A DNA stretch of 64,000 bases from assembly GCF_012844225.1 (NCBI RefSeq), contig NZ_JABAGQ010000011.1, forward strand, positions 62,001 through 126,000, read 5' to 3'. The notes beneath the pieces are model-generated. The model saw only the letters and a list, made by a program, of their open reading frames with translations. It was not told the DNA's origin and did not search any database. The first letter of the stretch is position 1. Each line of letters starts with the position of its first letter. The translations under genes were made by a program, and so were the position numbers. The DNA comes from Rhodococcus sp. 105337 (GTDB lineage Bacteria; Actinomycetota; Actinomycetes; Mycobacteriales; Mycobacteriaceae). This document shows, piece by piece, positions 37,361 through 47,464 of this stretch.

Positions 37361-37976
37361 GAATGGCATCGTGTACTTCGCCGTGTACGACACGCTCGCC
37401 GACTGGGAGATCGGATACGCGATGTCGGGCATCGCAGATCCCGACTTCCAACGTCAGCCGGGGCGCTACAGCGTCCGCACCGTCTCGACCGGACGCAACC
37501 CGGTCACCACCATGGGCGGCCTCCGCATCGTGCCGGACGTCACACTCGACGAGGTGGATCCGGCCTCCTCCGCAATGCTCGTACTCGCCGGCAACAACAT
37601 CTGGCCCACCGAGGCGTTCACTCCGTTCACCGACAAAGCGAGAGAGTTCCTCGACGCCGGCGTCCCGGTCGCCGCGATGTGCGGAGCGACCGGCGGACTC
37701 GCGCGGGCGGGGCTGCTCGACGACCACGCCCACACGAGCAATGCGAGGGAATTCTTGGAGAGCGTCGGATACGGCGGCGCACACCTCTATCGCGACGATC
37801 TCGCCGTCACCGACCGGGACCTCCTCACCGCGAGCGGGATAGCGCCGGTCGAGTTCGCCCGCGCCATCTTCGAGCGTCTCGATCTGTACACACCCGAGGT
37901 GCTCACCGCCTGGTACAAGCTCTACGGCGAGCACGACCCGTCGGGATACTACGAACTGACGGCACACGAGGGATGA
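37359..37976 (+). CDS. DJ-1/PfpI family protein
   Basis: A 205-residue flavodoxin-like class I glutamine-amidotransferase-fold protein. The nucleophile elbow AAMCGATGG near residue 108 holds the catalytic Cys; LVLAGN near 81 is the second conserved loop. Members act as glyoxalases, proteases or chaperones; the exact role is not predictable. Its gene overlaps by four bases a MarR regulator gene and is preceded by an operator-like repeat, so it is probably induced by a small molecule or reactive species. Confidence 0.85.
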   Translation: MNGIVYFAVYDTLADWEIGYAMSGIADPDFQRQPGRYSVRTVSTGRNPVTTMGGLRIVPDVTLDEVDPASSAMLVLAGNNIWPTEAFTPFTDKAREFLDAGVPVAAMCGATGGLARAGLLDDHAHTSNAREFLESVGYGGAHLYRDDLAVTDRDLLTASGIAPVEFARAIFERLDLYTPEVLTAWYKLYGEHDPSGYYELTAHEG

Positions 37977-38443
37977 GCACGACCGAAACCTCGATTCCGG
38001 AACTGCTCAGCGCCGCCGCGTTGACATCGTTCCGCCTCAACGGCCAGTTCCTGGACCTCGCGGACACCCTCGCCGCACCCGCGGGCCTGACCGCCTCGCG
38101 CTGGCAGGTACTCGGCGCCGTACTCACCACGCCGCTGCCCGTCGCGGGGATCGCACGCGAGATGGGTATCACCCGCCAGAGCGTGCAGCGCATCGCGGAT
38201 CTGCTCGTCGAGCAGGGTCTCGCGGAATACCGGCCGAACCCGGCGCATCGCCGCGCGAAGCTGGTCGCCGCGACGCCGGCGGGTCTCGAGGCGGTCGCAC
38301 AGATCGGCCCCGCGCACGCGACGGCCGCGCGCCGTCTGTGCGACGAGATGGGCTGCGACGACTTCGAGGAGGCCGTGTCGGCACTGCGACGGTTGTCGGC
38401 GGCGCTCGAGCGGATGACCGGCGATTCCGGCGACCGGGCGTGA
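37973..38443 (+). CDS. MarR-family transcriptional regulator
   Basis: A 156-residue winged-helix repressor. Helices with LTASRWQVLGAVL lead to the HTH VAGIAREMGITRQSVQRIADLLVEQGLAEY, then wing NPAHRRAKLVAATPAG and a C-terminal dimer helix. ATGA overlap with the DJ-1/PfpI gene, indicating translational coupling. Likely autoregulates at 37334-37360. Confidence 0.88.
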   Translation: MSTTETSIPELLSAAALTSFRLNGQFLDLADTLAAPAGLTASRWQVLGAVLTTPLPVAGIAREMGITRQSVQRIADLLVEQGLAEYRPNPAHRRAKLVAATPAGLEAVAQIGPAHATAARRLCDEMGCDDFEEAVSALRRLSAALERMTGDSGDRA

Positions 38444-38450
38444 GCGTCGC

Positions 38451-39323
38451 TCAGCGGCGGGACGGGAAGTGCCGCACCAGACCTTCCTGCACGACCGTCG
38501 CGACGAGTTGCCCGTCGAGGTCGAAGTACCGGCCCGTCGCCATCCCGCGCGACCCGGCCGCGACCGGCGACTCGGTGGCGTAGAGATGCCAGTCGTCGAA
38601 TCGGAGCGGGCGGTGGAACCAGATCGAATGATTGACGGTGGCCGCGACGATCCGGTCGAGACCCCACGACAGTCCGTGCGTGGTCAGAATCGAGTCGAGG
38701 ACCGTGGTGTCGGAACTGTAGGCCAGAGTCGCCGCGTGCAGCAGCGCATCGCCGGGCATCTCACCGTCGGGACGCATCCAGACACGGTTGTGGTTGAGCT
38801 TCTCGCCGGTGCCCCGCAGCACCCATGCGGGGTCGTTCGCGTACCGCATGTCGATGGGCTTGAGTGCCCCCGCGAAGTACGGCAACTGTGCCTCGAACCC
38901 CTGCAACCGCTCCCCGATGGATGGAAGTGTTTCCGGCAGAGGAACTTCCGGAACCCCGACGGAATGCTCGAGTCCCTTCCCCCAGCGCTGGAACGCCGCG
39001 AGCATGACGAACAGTTCCTGCCCGTCCTGGTAGGCGGTCACCATCCGGTTCGCGAAGTCACAACCGTCACGGTGCCGCGCGACCCGGTACTCGATGGGCG
39101 CCTTGACGTTTCCGCCCCGGATGAAGTGCGCGTTGATAGCGTGTACCGGCCGGTCTCCGACCGTGCGCCCCGCCGCGACGAGCGCCTGCGCGACGAGCTG
39201 CCCTCCGAACGTCCGGGCACCGACCTGCGGGGGATGTTCGCCGCGGAGCACGTCCTCCCCGGTCTGCTCGAGATCGAACAGTCCGAGGAGGACGTGGAGA
39301 TCCGACGTGTCGACACCCGTCAC
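38451..39323 (-). CDS. tesB: Acyl-CoA thioesterase II (TesB)
   Basis: A 290-residue double-hotdog thioesterase hydrolysing acyl-CoA to fatty acid and CoA. Family blocks: ARTFGGQLVAQALVAAGRTV, VHAINAHFIRGGN, ATLAYSSDTTVLDSIL with the catalytic Asp, and SIWFHRPLRFDDW. GTG at 39323 overlaps the pyruvate kinase stop by four bases; pyk-tesB order is shared with mycobacteria. Confidence 0.93.
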   Translation of the reverse strand: MTGVDTSDLHVLLGLFDLEQTGEDVLRGEHPPQVGARTFGGQLVAQALVAAGRTVGDRPVHAINAHFIRGGNVKAPIEYRVARHRDGCDFANRMVTAYQDGQELFVMLAAFQRWGKGLEHSVGVPEVPLPETLPSIGERLQGFEAQLPYFAGALKPIDMRYANDPAWVLRGTGEKLNHNRVWMRPDGEMPGDALLHAATLAYSSDTTVLDSILTTHGLSWGLDRIVAATVNHSIWFHRPLRFDDWHLYATESPVAAGSRGMATGRYFDLDGQLVATVVQEGLVRHFPSRR

Positions 39324-40741
39324 CGGGTGTCCTTCTCCCCCAGCCGGTGTACGTGGATCAGGTTGGTCGAACCCGTCCGTCCCGGAGGGGCACCTGCGAC
39401 GATCACCACGAGATCGCCACGCTGGTAACGCCCGAGCGAGAGCAGCGCCGCGTCGACCTGCTCGACCATCTGGTCGGTGGTGTCCACCGGCGGCACGGAG
39501 AACGTTTCGGTGCCCCACGTCAGTGCCAGCTGATTGCGAATACTCGGCGCGGGCGTGAAGGCGAGCAGCGGGAGCCTTGTGTGCAGCCGCGCGAGTCGGC
39601 GCACCGTGTCGCCCGATTGCGTGAACGCGACGAGTGCGCTCGCATCGAGCCGCTCGCCGATGTCGCGGGCCGCATACGAAATGACGCCGCGTTTCGTTCG
39701 GGGCACGTGCGTCAACGCGGGAACGTCGGTCGAATCCGATTCGACTGCCGCGATGATGCGCGCCATCGTCTTGACGGTCTCGATCGGGAACTTGCCCACC
39801 GAGGTCTCGCCGGACAGCATGACGGCGTCGGCGCCGTCGAGTACGGCGTTCGCGACGTCGGATGCCTCCGCGCGGGTCGGGCGGGAATTCTCGATCATCG
39901 ACTCGAGCATCTGCGTCGCGACGATCACGGGCTTGGCGTTCTCCCGGGCGATCTGGATCGCGCGCTTCTGCACCAGCGGGACCTCTTCGAGCGGCAGTTC
40001 CACACCGAGGTCGCCGCGAGCGACCATCACCGCGTCGAATGCCAGCACGACCGCTTCGAGGTTCTCGATCGCTTCGGGCTTCTCGAGCTTGGCGATGACC
40101 GGGACACGGCGGCCGACACGATCCATGATCTCGTGCACGAGTTCGATGTCGGCCGGGGAACGCACGAACGACAGAGCGATGAAGTCGACACCGAGCTGCA
40201 GCGCGAATTCGAGGTCGGCGATGTCCTTTTCGGACAGCGCCGGAACAGAGACGTTCATCCCGGGCAGCGAGACGCCCTTGTTGTTGCTGACCGGGCCGCC
40301 CTCGGTCACGCGGCAGACCACGTCGTTTCCTTCGACGGATTCGACCACGAGGCCGACCTTGCCGTCGTCGACGAGCAGCCGGTCGCCGGCGACCGCGTCC
40401 TGCGCGAGTTCCTTGTACGTGGTCGAGACGCGGTCGTGGGTGCCTTCGACGTCGTCGACGGTGATGCGGACGAGTTCACCGTTGTTCCAGACGGTGGGGC
40501 CGTCGGCGAATCTGCCCAGACGAATCTTGGGTCCCTGGAGGTCGGCGAGCACGCCGACCGCCTTGCCGGACGACTCGGCGGCGGCACGAACGTGGTTGTA
40601 CTGGAGCTCGTGATCGGCGTGATCTCCGTGGCTGAAGTTCAGCCGCGCCACATCCATGCCGGCGTCGACGAGTTCCCGGAGGACGTCGGGGTCCGAAGTA
40701 GCCGGGCCCATTGTGCATACGATCTTGGTACGTCGGGTCAC
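39320..40741 (-). CDS. pyk: Pyruvate kinase
   Basis: A 473-residue glycolytic enzyme converting phosphoenolpyruvate and ADP to pyruvate and ATP. Visible are ARLNFSHG, the B-domain (about 70-165), IAKLEKPEAIENL with catalytic Lys, the Mg-binding MVARGDLGVELP, and the C-terminal allosteric domain (about 345-473). GTG start at 40741. Normal length. Confidence 0.96.
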   Translation of the reverse strand: MTRRTKIVCTMGPATSDPDVLRELVDAGMDVARLNFSHGDHADHELQYNHVRAAAESSGKAVGVLADLQGPKIRLGRFADGPTVWNNGELVRITVDDVEGTHDRVSTTYKELAQDAVAGDRLLVDDGKVGLVVESVEGNDVVCRVTEGGPVSNNKGVSLPGMNVSVPALSEKDIADLEFALQLGVDFIALSFVRSPADIELVHEIMDRVGRRVPVIAKLEKPEAIENLEAVVLAFDAVMVARGDLGVELPLEEVPLVQKRAIQIARENAKPVIVATQMLESMIENSRPTRAEASDVANAVLDGADAVMLSGETSVGKFPIETVKTMARIIAAVESDSTDVPALTHVPRTKRGVISYAARDIGERLDASALVAFTQSGDTVRRLARLHTRLPLLAFTPAPSIRNQLALTWGTETFSVPPVDTTDQMVEQVDAALLSLGRYQRGDLVVIVAGAPPGRTGSTNLIHVHRLGEKDTR

Positions 40742-40825
40742 GCCTCGAGCCTAGCCCCCATGGTGCGCGCCCACCATCGGAGTCCGTAACCCGCACGCGC
40801 GCACCCGGAGCGGCAGCCCGGTGTG

Positions 40826-40996
40826 TCAGTCCTTCTGGTCCTCTGCTATTTCGGGTGCGTTCTCCCTGGTCGCCATCCCGCCGGTCCCGCCTTCGTCGGC
40901 GGGTCCGGGCCGGCCGCCCTTGGGTGCGCGGGCGTGCGACGCGCTCTCGTCGGTCGTCTTGCCGGGGCCGTCCGAACGGTTCTTCTTCTCTGCCAT
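40826..40996 (-). CDS. Small hydrophilic, probably disordered protein
   Basis: A 56-residue ORF, rich in Gly, Lys, Asp, Glu and Pro (MAEKKNRSDGPGKTTDESAS at the start, ending in AEDQKD), without hydrophobic segments. ATG at 40996 with GGAGA 11 bases upstream. Codon use is GC3-rich like its neighbours, which favours a real gene. No family recognised. Confidence 0.5.
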   Translation of the reverse strand: MAEKKNRSDGPGKTTDESASHARAPKGGRPGPADEGGTGGMATRENAPEIAEDQKD

Positions 40997-41055
40997 CACG
41001 TCGTCTCCTCATCTACCGGATACATGGACACCGTCGGTCTCACGCGTCGAGAACC

Positions 41056-41844
41056 TCACGCATCGAGGGAGGCTGCCCGTCCCGCGCGGCTGCCGCGATA
41101 CGCGTCCCGGCGAATCTCTGCGACGAAGTCGGGCCACATCCGCAACGTAGGGGGACAGTGCACCACCGGGTCGAACGAGGTCATCTCGGAATCGTCCACC
41201 GCGAGTCGCGAGGTGAGGGTGACATTCCCGAACGGGAGTGCCGCGCCCCGCGCGGGCGCCCAGCCGAGCGAGAAGACGAGCGGTGCCACCTCGGGCCGGA
41301 GATCGTCCGTCGATGTGGTGTTCGGCTGTCGTCCCACGGGCGTCGCGAGGACCCATCGCACCCGGTCGTCCCCGTATCTGCGGTACGCGGCGAGGCTGCT
41401 GTAGCGGGCGCTCCCCCAGCCGCGCACCGGGAGCAGTACCGCCCGCGCCGGGAGATACGAGGTCGCGAGCAGCAGATCCCAGGGGCCCGATTCCAGGGAG
41501 ACGCGCAGCGCGAGACCGAGAATGTCGGGAACGCCGGCGGGCAGCCCGATGCCCCGGGAAAGCCGGCCGGTGACGGCATAGCGCCCCGGAGGCACGGGCC
41601 CGCCGTCCACCCGTACGTCCAGCTGGCCGCGGAACAACGCGCCTTCGGGGTGGAACGCTCGCGCACCCCGCAGCGCCGAGGCGGCCCGGAACACTCCGGA
41701 CACGGCCGAACGCAGGGGTCCTGCGGATCGGGTGCGGCTGGAAAGATCGAGGGGCGACACGGACCGCGTATACCCGGTGCGGTCGGGTTCAATCCTGGCC
41801 GTCCGGTCCGGGCCGGAGGTTCGCCGCACGGGTGAACCCGTCAC
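41056..41844 (-). CDS. Uncharacterised protein with catalase-like FHPEG motif
   Basis: A 262-residue protein. After a basic, Ser/Arg-rich start, residues about 60-250 contain ARAFHPEGALFRGQL, SRGIGLPAGVPDILGLALRV, SGPWDLLLATSYLPARAVLLPV and RVRWVLATP. The pattern recalls the beta-barrel part of catalase-related proteins, sometimes annotated as phosphodiesterase in Rhodococcus; no haem ligand can be pointed to. The start is uncertain: GTG at 41844 or GTG at 41760, the latter removing a weak N-terminal extension. Confidence 0.7.
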   Translation of the reverse strand: MTGSPVRRTSGPDRTARIEPDRTGYTRSVSPLDLSSRTRSAGPLRSAVSGVFRAASALRGARAFHPEGALFRGQLDVRVDGGPVPPGRYAVTGRLSRGIGLPAGVPDILGLALRVSLESGPWDLLLATSYLPARAVLLPVRGWGSARYSSLAAYRRYGDDRVRWVLATPVGRQPNTTSTDDLRPEVAPLVFSLGWAPARGAALPFGNVTLTSRLAVDDSEMTSFDPVVHCPPTLRMWPDFVAEIRRDAYRGSRAGRAASLDA

Positions 41845-41860
41845 CGGTCGGTGCCGGCCG

Positions 41861-42667
41861 CTACGGGCGGAGCGGCCGCCCGTGCTCGTCGCGCACCTTG
41901 CCGGTGAGCATCAAGATGCCGTCGATGAGCGGCCAGATCCCCCCGATACCGCAGGTCAACCATGTGACGGCGATCTGCGCCACCGCCGTGCCGGGCTGGC
42001 CGAGGTAGAAGCGTCCTGCACCGAAGGCGCCGAGCAGGATTTCGAGTACGCCGGCCGTGACCTTCGACTTGTCCGAGTACGCCTCGCCGGTATAGGGGTC
42101 GCGTCCGAACGGGGCGGAAGGATCGGTGCCGTATCCCTGGGGCGCGCCGTAGCCCTGGGGGCTGCCGTAGGCCGGAGGAGGTCCGTAGGCAGGCGGCGTG
42201 CCGTATCCCGACTGCGGGCCGTCCTGCACGGGAAAGCCGGGGGCGGAAGTCGGATAGCCCGGGTCGGGAGTGCCGTAAACGGGCCCCGGCGACGCGGATT
42301 TTTGTCCCTGGTTCGGACCGGGGTAGGGATAGCCGCTCGGGGGCGGATAGTCGGACTGATGCGCCGCCGGCGGAGGGTAACTCGGCGTGGTGCCCCAGCC
42401 GGGACCGTTGCCGATCCCGGAGTAGGTATCCCAGCCGGGGCCGGGGGTTCCGGTGTGACCGCCGAAGGACTCCGCCGGGGGCTGCTGCTCGGAGAGCGAG
42501 GCCTGCGCGGTCGCGTCGTAGTCGAAGGTCCGGCCGAAATCCCGGGTCGGCTCGTCGTGGTGCGCGGTGTCTCCGCCCGGTGTCCCGGTATCGGAGTGTT
42601 TGCGCAGGTCCGGCTTGGCAGGTTCGGCGTCGCGCGAGTCGGACGCGCCCGGGTCCGGTGCGGTCAC
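41861..42667 (-). CDS. TM2-domain membrane protein with long Pro/Gly/Tyr-rich N-terminus
   Basis: A 268-residue protein. Residues 1-200 are disordered and dominated by Pro, Gly, Tyr and Gln, with tandem YGxPxGYG- and PPAYG-type repeats. Residues about 205-255 form a TM2 domain with two membrane helices: [14 protein letters not shown], then [19 protein letters not shown]2 proteins are common and of unclear role. The GTG start overlaps the lgt stop by four bases. Confidence 0.85.
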   Translation of the reverse strand: MTAPDPGASDSRDAEPAKPDLRKHSDTGTPGGDTAHHDEPTRDFGRTFDYDATAQASLSEQQPPAESFGGHTGTPGPGWDTYSGIGNGPGWGTTPSYPPPAAHQSDYPPPSGYPYPGPNQGQKSASPGPVYGTPDPGYPTSAPGFPVQDGPQSGYGTPPAYGPPPAYGSPQGYGAPQGYGTDPSAPFGRDPYTGEAYSDKSKVTAGVLEILLGAFGAGRFYLGQPGTAVAQIAVTWLTCGIGGIWPLIDGILMLTGKVRDEHGRPLRP

Positions 42668-43701
42668 GAGTTGTCTCCCTTGCTCTTGCCTGGCCGTGAA
42701 CCATCTAGTTTAGCTGCGACTTCGGTCCCGTCGTCGTCCGCTGCGCGGGGCGTCTCGGGGGCAGTCGATTCGCCCTCGGCCGTCTCGGCCGCGGAGTCCT
42801 TGTCGCCGGGCGCGACCTGTGGGTCGGCAGGCGTGCCGCCGAGCGTGGCCGGATCTTCGCGGCCCTTACGCGCGAAGATCACGTAGGCGACCGCCAGCAC
42901 GAACACGATGCCCGAGGTGAAGGTGTTGATGCGGATTCCGGCGATCTCGGTTGCCGCATCGGCACGCATCAGCTCGATCCAGAACCGTCCGGCGCAATAG
43001 CCCGCGACGTACAGCGCGAACAGGCGTCCGTGCCCGATGGCGAATCGGCGGTCGATCAGCACCAGCAGAATCACCACGGCGACGTTCCACAGCAACTCGT
43101 ACAGGAAGGTCGGGTGGACGACGAAGGCCACTTCGCCGGTGGAGACGCCGTCGATCAATGCCGGCGATACGCGACCGGCGTCGTCGCTGCGCTGGTAGAT
43201 CTCGAGGCCCCACGCGACGGTCGTTTCCCGCCCGTAGAGTTCCTGGTTGAACCAGTTGCCGAGTCGCCCGATGGCCTGGGCCAGCAGAATGGCGGGTGCC
43301 AGCGCGTCGCCGAACGCGGGCAACGGGATGCCGCGGCGGCGGCAGCCGATCCAGGCTCCGACGGCGCCGAGCGCGACGGCCCCCCAGATTCCGAGGCCGC
43401 CTTCCCAGATCTTGAGGGCATCCGCAGGGTTCGCGCCCTCCCCGAAGTATTTCTGCCAGTCGGTGAGGACGTGGTAGAGACGGCCGCCGATGAGACCGAA
43501 CGGCACGGCCCACACGGCGATGTCGAGAACCGTGCCGGGCTTGCCGCCACGGGCGACCCAGCGACGATCGCCCCACCAGATGGCGACGACGATGCCGACG
43601 ATGATGCAGAGGGCGTAGGCGCGCAGGGCCAGGGGCCCGACGTACCAGACGCCCTGTGAGGGGCTCGGCAGATAAGCCAGAACAGACGCAGTCGATGTCA
43701 C
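42664..43701 (-). CDS. lgt: Prolipoprotein diacylglyceryl transferase
   Basis: A 345-residue membrane enzyme that transfers diacylglyceryl from phosphatidylglycerol to the lipobox Cys of prolipoproteins. Seven helices; signature [12 protein letters not shown] with [11 protein letters not shown] and [20 protein letters not shown]. The C-terminal 70 residues are acidic and disordered, common in actinobacteria. The GTG at 43701 overlaps trpA. Position after trpA is the same as in mycobacteria. Confidence 0.95.
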   Translation of the reverse strand: MTSTASVLAYLPSPSQGVWYVGPLALRAYALCIIVGIVVAIWWGDRRWVARGGKPGTVLDIAVWAVPFGLIGGRLYHVLTDWQKYFGEGANPADALKIWEGGLGIWGAVALGAVGAWIGCRRRGIPLPAFGDALAPAILLAQAIGRLGNWFNQELYGRETTVAWGLEIYQRSDDAGRVSPALIDGVSTGEVAFVVHPTFLYELLWNVAVVILLVLIDRRFAIGHGRLFALYVAGYCAGRFWIELMRADAATEIAGIRINTFTSGIVFVLAVAYVIFARKGREDPATLGGTPADPQVAPGDKDSAAETAEGESTAPETPRAADDDGTEVAAKLDGSRPGKSKGDNS

Positions 43702-44501
43702 GAGGCCACGGTAGCCGAGCGCACGCCCCTCGCGAGATCCTGCGTCAGGGCGAGCAGCGCGTCGCGGCCCTGGGCCGCCGCCGTCACCAGCGCCGAGCCG
43801 ACGATCACGCCGTCCGCGTACCCGGCGATCTCGGCGGCCTGCGCGCCGTTGCGGACGCCGAGTCCGACGCCGACCGGGATGTCGCTGTGGGTGCGCACCC
43901 GGGCGACGATCTCGGGTGCACGGTTGTCGACCTTGTCGCGGGCGCCGGTGACACCCATCGTCGACGTCGCGTAGACGAAGCCCACACACTGGTCGAGCGT
44001 CTTGGCGAGGCGCTCGTTGGTGGACGACGGGGCGACGAGGAACGTCCGGCCGAGGCCGTACTTCTCCGCGGCGGCGATCCACTCTCCGGCCTCGTCGGGA
44101 ATGAGGTCGGGGGTGATCATCCCGAGTCCGCCGGCAGCGGCGAGGTCACGGGCGAAGTTGTCGACGCCGTAGCGCATCACGAGGTTCCAGTACGTCATGA
44201 CGACCGCTGCGCCGCCGGCGGCGTTCACCGCTTCGATCGCCCGGAACACGTCGCGCACCTTGACGCCGTTGGCGATCGCCTCGAAGGCCGCTTCCTGGAT
44301 GGTGGTGCCGTCCATCACCGGGTCGCTGTACGGGATGCCGACCTCGATGAGATCGCACCCGCCCTCGACCAGGGTGGTCATGGCTTCGAGCGAGCGTTCG
44401 ACGGTCGGATAGCCGACGGGGAGATATCCGATGAGCGCGGCGCGGTTCTCCGCCCGGCAGGTGTCGAATATCTGGGTGAGGCGTTCGTGGGGGGCGCTCA
44501 C
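43698..44501 (-). CDS. trpA: Tryptophan synthase alpha subunit
   Basis: A 267-residue TIM barrel that cleaves indole-3-glycerol phosphate to indole and glyceraldehyde 3-phosphate. Catalytic Glu in [15 protein letters not shown] with the following Asp, and the phosphate loop [11 protein letters not shown]. The GTG at 44501 overlaps trpB by four bases. Confidence 0.96.
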   Translation of the reverse strand: MSAPHERLTQIFDTCRAENRAALIGYLPVGYPTVERSLEAMTTLVEGGCDLIEVGIPYSDPVMDGTTIQEAAFEAIANGVKVRDVFRAIEAVNAAGGAAVVMTYWNLVMRYGVDNFARDLAAAGGLGMITPDLIPDEAGEWIAAAEKYGLGRTFLVAPSSTNERLAKTLDQCVGFVYATSTMGVTGARDKVDNRAPEIVARVRTHSDIPVGVGLGVRNGAQAAEIAGYADGVIVGSALVTAAAQGRDALLALTQDLARGVRSATVAS

Positions 44502-45820
44502 TGCGCGGCTCCTTGGGTGCTGTCGCTGGCGTTGTCCGGGAGGTAGCCGAACCACTTGGCTGCGGTGTCGACGTCCTTGTCGCCCCGGCCGGACAGGCTC
44601 ACGAGGATGATCGCGCCCTCCCCCAGCTCGGGTCCGAGTTTCAGGGCTCCGGCCACGGCGTGCGCGGATTCGATCGCGGGAATGATGCCTTCGGTCCGGC
44701 ACAGCAGGCCGAACGCGTCCATCGCCTCGCTGTCGGTGATCGCCCGGTACTCCGCGCGACCGATGTCGGCGAGCCACGAATGCTCGGGGCCGACACCCGG
44801 ATAATCCAGACCTGCCGAAATGGAATGCGATTCGATGGTCTGTCCGTCTTCGTCCTGCAGCAGGTACGAGTAGGCACCGTGCAGTGCGCCGTGGGTGCCA
44901 CCGCCGATGGTCGCGGCGTGCCGGCCGGTGTCGACGCCGTCGCCGCCGGCTTCGCAGCCGATCAGCTTGACCGACGGGTCGTCGATGAACGGATGGAAGA
45001 TGCCGATGGCATTGGACCCGCCGCCGACGCACGCGACGACCGCGTCGGGCAGGCGACCGGTCATCGCCCGCACCTGCACACGCGATTCGAGTCCGATGAT
45101 GCGCTGGAAGTCGCGCACCATGGCGGGGAACGGGTGCGGTCCGGCGGCGGTGCCGAAGCAGTAGTACGTGTTGTCGGCGTTGGTCACCCAGTCGCGCATC
45201 GCTTCGTTGATCGCGTCCTTGAGGGTGCGCGACCCGGTCTTGGCGGCGACGACCTCGGATCCCAGCAGGCGCATCCGCGCGACGTTGAGGGCTTGGCGCT
45301 CGGTGTCGACCTCGCCCATGTAGACGCGGCACTCGAGCCCGAGCAGAGCGCAGGCGGTGGCCGTGGCGACACCGTGCTGCCCCGCACCGGTCTCGGCGAT
45401 GACGCGGGTCTTTCCCATGCGCTTGGCGAGCAGGACCTGCCCCAGCACATTGTTGATCTTGTGGGAACCGGTGTGGTTCAGATCTTCCCGCTTGAGGAGG
45501 ATGCGGGCCCCGCCCGCGTGCTCGCTCAGTCTGGTCGCTTCGAACACCGGGGACGGCCGGCCGGTGTAGTCACGCTGCAGCCGGTCGAGTTCGGCGAGAA
45601 ATCCGGGGTCGGTCCGTTCCTTCTCGTACGCGGCGGTGACCTCTTCGATGACCGCCATGAGCGCCTCGGGGACGTAGCGTCCACCGAACACCCCGTAGTG
45701 GCCACGAACGTCCGGCTCGTGGGCGGTGGGGGTGGATACGGCGTCACTCATCGAGGGAAGGCCGTGCCCCTTGGCGAAAAGTGCGGAATCGTCTGCAGTC
45801 ACGTCTTCAGTCTGCCCCAC
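44498..45820 (-). CDS. trpB: Tryptophan synthase beta subunit
   Basis: A 440-residue PLP enzyme joining indole and serine to make tryptophan. PLP-binding Lys in [14 protein letters not shown], catalytic Glu in [11 protein letters not shown] and phosphate-binding GGGSNA. The start is uncertain between GTG at 45820 and GTG at 45802; neither has a strong ribosome site. Confidence 0.95.
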   Translation of the reverse strand: MGQTEDVTADDSALFAKGHGLPSMSDAVSTPTAHEPDVRGHYGVFGGRYVPEALMAVIEEVTAAYEKERTDPGFLAELDRLQRDYTGRPSPVFEATRLSEHAGGARILLKREDLNHTGSHKINNVLGQVLLAKRMGKTRVIAETGAGQHGVATATACALLGLECRVYMGEVDTERQALNVARMRLLGSEVVAAKTGSRTLKDAINEAMRDWVTNADNTYYCFGTAAGPHPFPAMVRDFQRIIGLESRVQVRAMTGRLPDAVVACVGGGSNAIGIFHPFIDDPSVKLIGCEAGGDGVDTGRHAATIGGGTHGALHGAYSYLLQDEDGQTIESHSISAGLDYPGVGPEHSWLADIGRAEYRAITDSEAMDAFGLLCRTEGIIPAIESAHAVAGALKLGPELGEGAIILVSLSGRGDKDVDTAAKWFGYLPDNASDSTQGAAQ

Positions 45821-45862
45821 GTGGCGACGCGGATCGTGCCCGGGTCCGGCCCCGGCGACGGT

Positions 45863-46672
45863 TCAGCGTGCAGGCTTGGGGCACGACGGATGTGTGCCCA
45901 CGGTCACCAGTTCGGCGACGGCCTGACGCGGGTCGCCACTGGTCACCAGACCCTCGCCGACCAGCACCGCATCGGCTCCTGCTCCGGCGTAGGCGAGCAG
46001 GTCGGCCGGTCCCCGCACACCCGATTCGGCGATCTTGATGACGTGGCTGGGCAGTCCGGGCGCGATGCGGCCGAAGGTGTTCTTGTCGACCTCGAGAGTC
46101 TTGAGGTTGCGGGCGTTGATGCCGATCACGGTCGCGCCGGCCTCGAGCGCGCGGTCGGCTTCTTCCTCGGTGTGGGCTTCCACCAGGGCGGTCATCCCGA
46201 GCGATTCCGTGCGGTCGATCAACGCCGTCAGCACGGTCTGCTCGAGGGCCGCCACGATGAGCAGCACGATGTCTGCACCGTGAGCACGCGCCTCGTGGAT
46301 CTGGTACGGACCCACGACGAAGTCCTTGCGGAGCACCGGGATCCGCACCGCGCGCCGCACGGCATCGAGGTCGGCGAGACTGCCGTGGAAGCGACGCTCC
46401 TCGGTGAGCACACTGATCGCGCGTGCACCGCCTGCTTCGTAGGCCTTGGCCAGCTCGGCGGGATCGGCGATGTCGGCGAGCGCACCCTTGGACGGGCTGG
46501 CGCGCTTGACTTCGGCGATCACTGCGATGCCGGGCTCGCGGAGAGCGGCCTTCGCGTCGATCGGCGCGGGCGCGGCAGCACCGGCGGCCTTGACGGAAGC
46601 GAAGTCGACAACTGCCTCACGGGCGGCGACGTCGGCTCGCACACCTTCGAGAATCGAGTCGAGAACTGTCAT
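45863..46672 (-). CDS. trpC: Indole-3-glycerol phosphate synthase
   Basis: A 269-residue TIM barrel catalysing the fifth step of tryptophan synthesis (CdRP to indole-3-glycerol phosphate). Typical [49 protein letters not shown] and the phosphate site [14 protein letters not shown] start. Confidence 0.96.
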   Translation of the reverse strand: MTVLDSILEGVRADVAAREAVVDFASVKAAGAAAPAPIDAKAALREPGIAVIAEVKRASPSKGALADIADPAELAKAYEAGGARAISVLTEERRFHGSLADLDAVRRAVRIPVLRKDFVVGPYQIHEARAHGADIVLLIVAALEQTVLTALIDRTESLGMTALVEAHTEEEADRALEAGATVIGINARNLKTLEVDKNTFGRIAPGLPSHVIKIAESGVRGPADLLAYAGAGADAVLVGEGLVTSGDPRQAVAELVTVGTHPSCPKPAR

Positions 46673-46762
46673 CGTGGCTCGAGTCCTTTCCCACCCTTGT
46701 CAATCCCGATGTGATTAAGCTCATCGGATTTCCTCAGAGCCTAGTGCGCGTGCCCACGGCGC

Positions 46763-47464
46763 TCATCGCCGGGTACCCGAATCCGACGGGCCCTCGTCGT
46801 CGTGCCCCTCGTCACCGTGGTCGACGGTCGGATCCTCCCCCGCATCCATTGCGTCCCACAGCGTCCGTTCGGTCATCGGTTCGTCGGTGTCGGCCCGTCG
46901 CACCGCCGCGTCACGGCGTACTGCGGGGCTGTCGTACTTCGACGACAACCCTGCCTGCTCGCGCGGGGTCCGCCACAGTGCGAACCCGGCGCCGAGCGCC
47001 AGGACCGCGCCCAGCAGCGCCAGGACCGCCGGCAACGGCGACACGGTCACCGCGGTGACCGTGGCACGGCCCGGAAGTTCGGCGATCCTGGCCGCCGTCT
47101 CCGGATCTCCGCCGCCGGCAAGCAGCTGCACCGCGGGAACAGCAGCCGCCACCGCAACCGCCGCGACCGCGACCGCGACGACACGCAGGGCCCGTCCCCG
47201 GACCGCGAACGCCGCGGCGATGGCGGCGAGCAAGGCCAGCGCGAGGGGTGTGGTGGCTGCGGCCCATCTCGCACCTTCGAGGTCGGTGACACGATCGGCA
47301 CCGAGCCCGTCCGACGATTCGGCCCGCACCCAGGTCATCCGGCTCGAACCCCACAGTGCGGCCGCGCCGAGGGCGAGAAGCCCCGCCGCCACGACCGTGG
47401 GGCGCCCGCTCACGCCTGTGCGCGGGCGGGCATGGTCGCCGGTCTGCGGGTCCGGGGCGGTCAC
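46763..47464 (-). CDS. Trp-operon-associated membrane protein
   Basis: A 233-residue protein with four predicted membrane helices in residues 20-165 and an acidic C-terminal tail. It contains WGSSRMTWV and the helix pair around [13 protein letters not shown]. It matches the conserved actinobacterial membrane protein always encoded between trpE and trpC (Rv1610 type); function unknown, tryptophan-related transport suspected. The GTG overlaps the trpE stop by four bases. Confidence 0.87.
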   Translation of the reverse strand: MTAPDPQTGDHARPRTGVSGRPTVVAAGLLALGAAALWGSSRMTWVRAESSDGLGADRVTDLEGARWAAATTPLALALLAAIAAAFAVRGRALRVVAVAVAAVAVAAAVPAVQLLAGGGDPETAARIAELPGRATVTAVTVSPLPAVLALLGAVLALGAGFALWRTPREQAGLSSKYDSPAVRRDAAVRRADTDEPMTERTLWDAMDAGEDPTVDHGDEGHDDEGPSDSGTRR

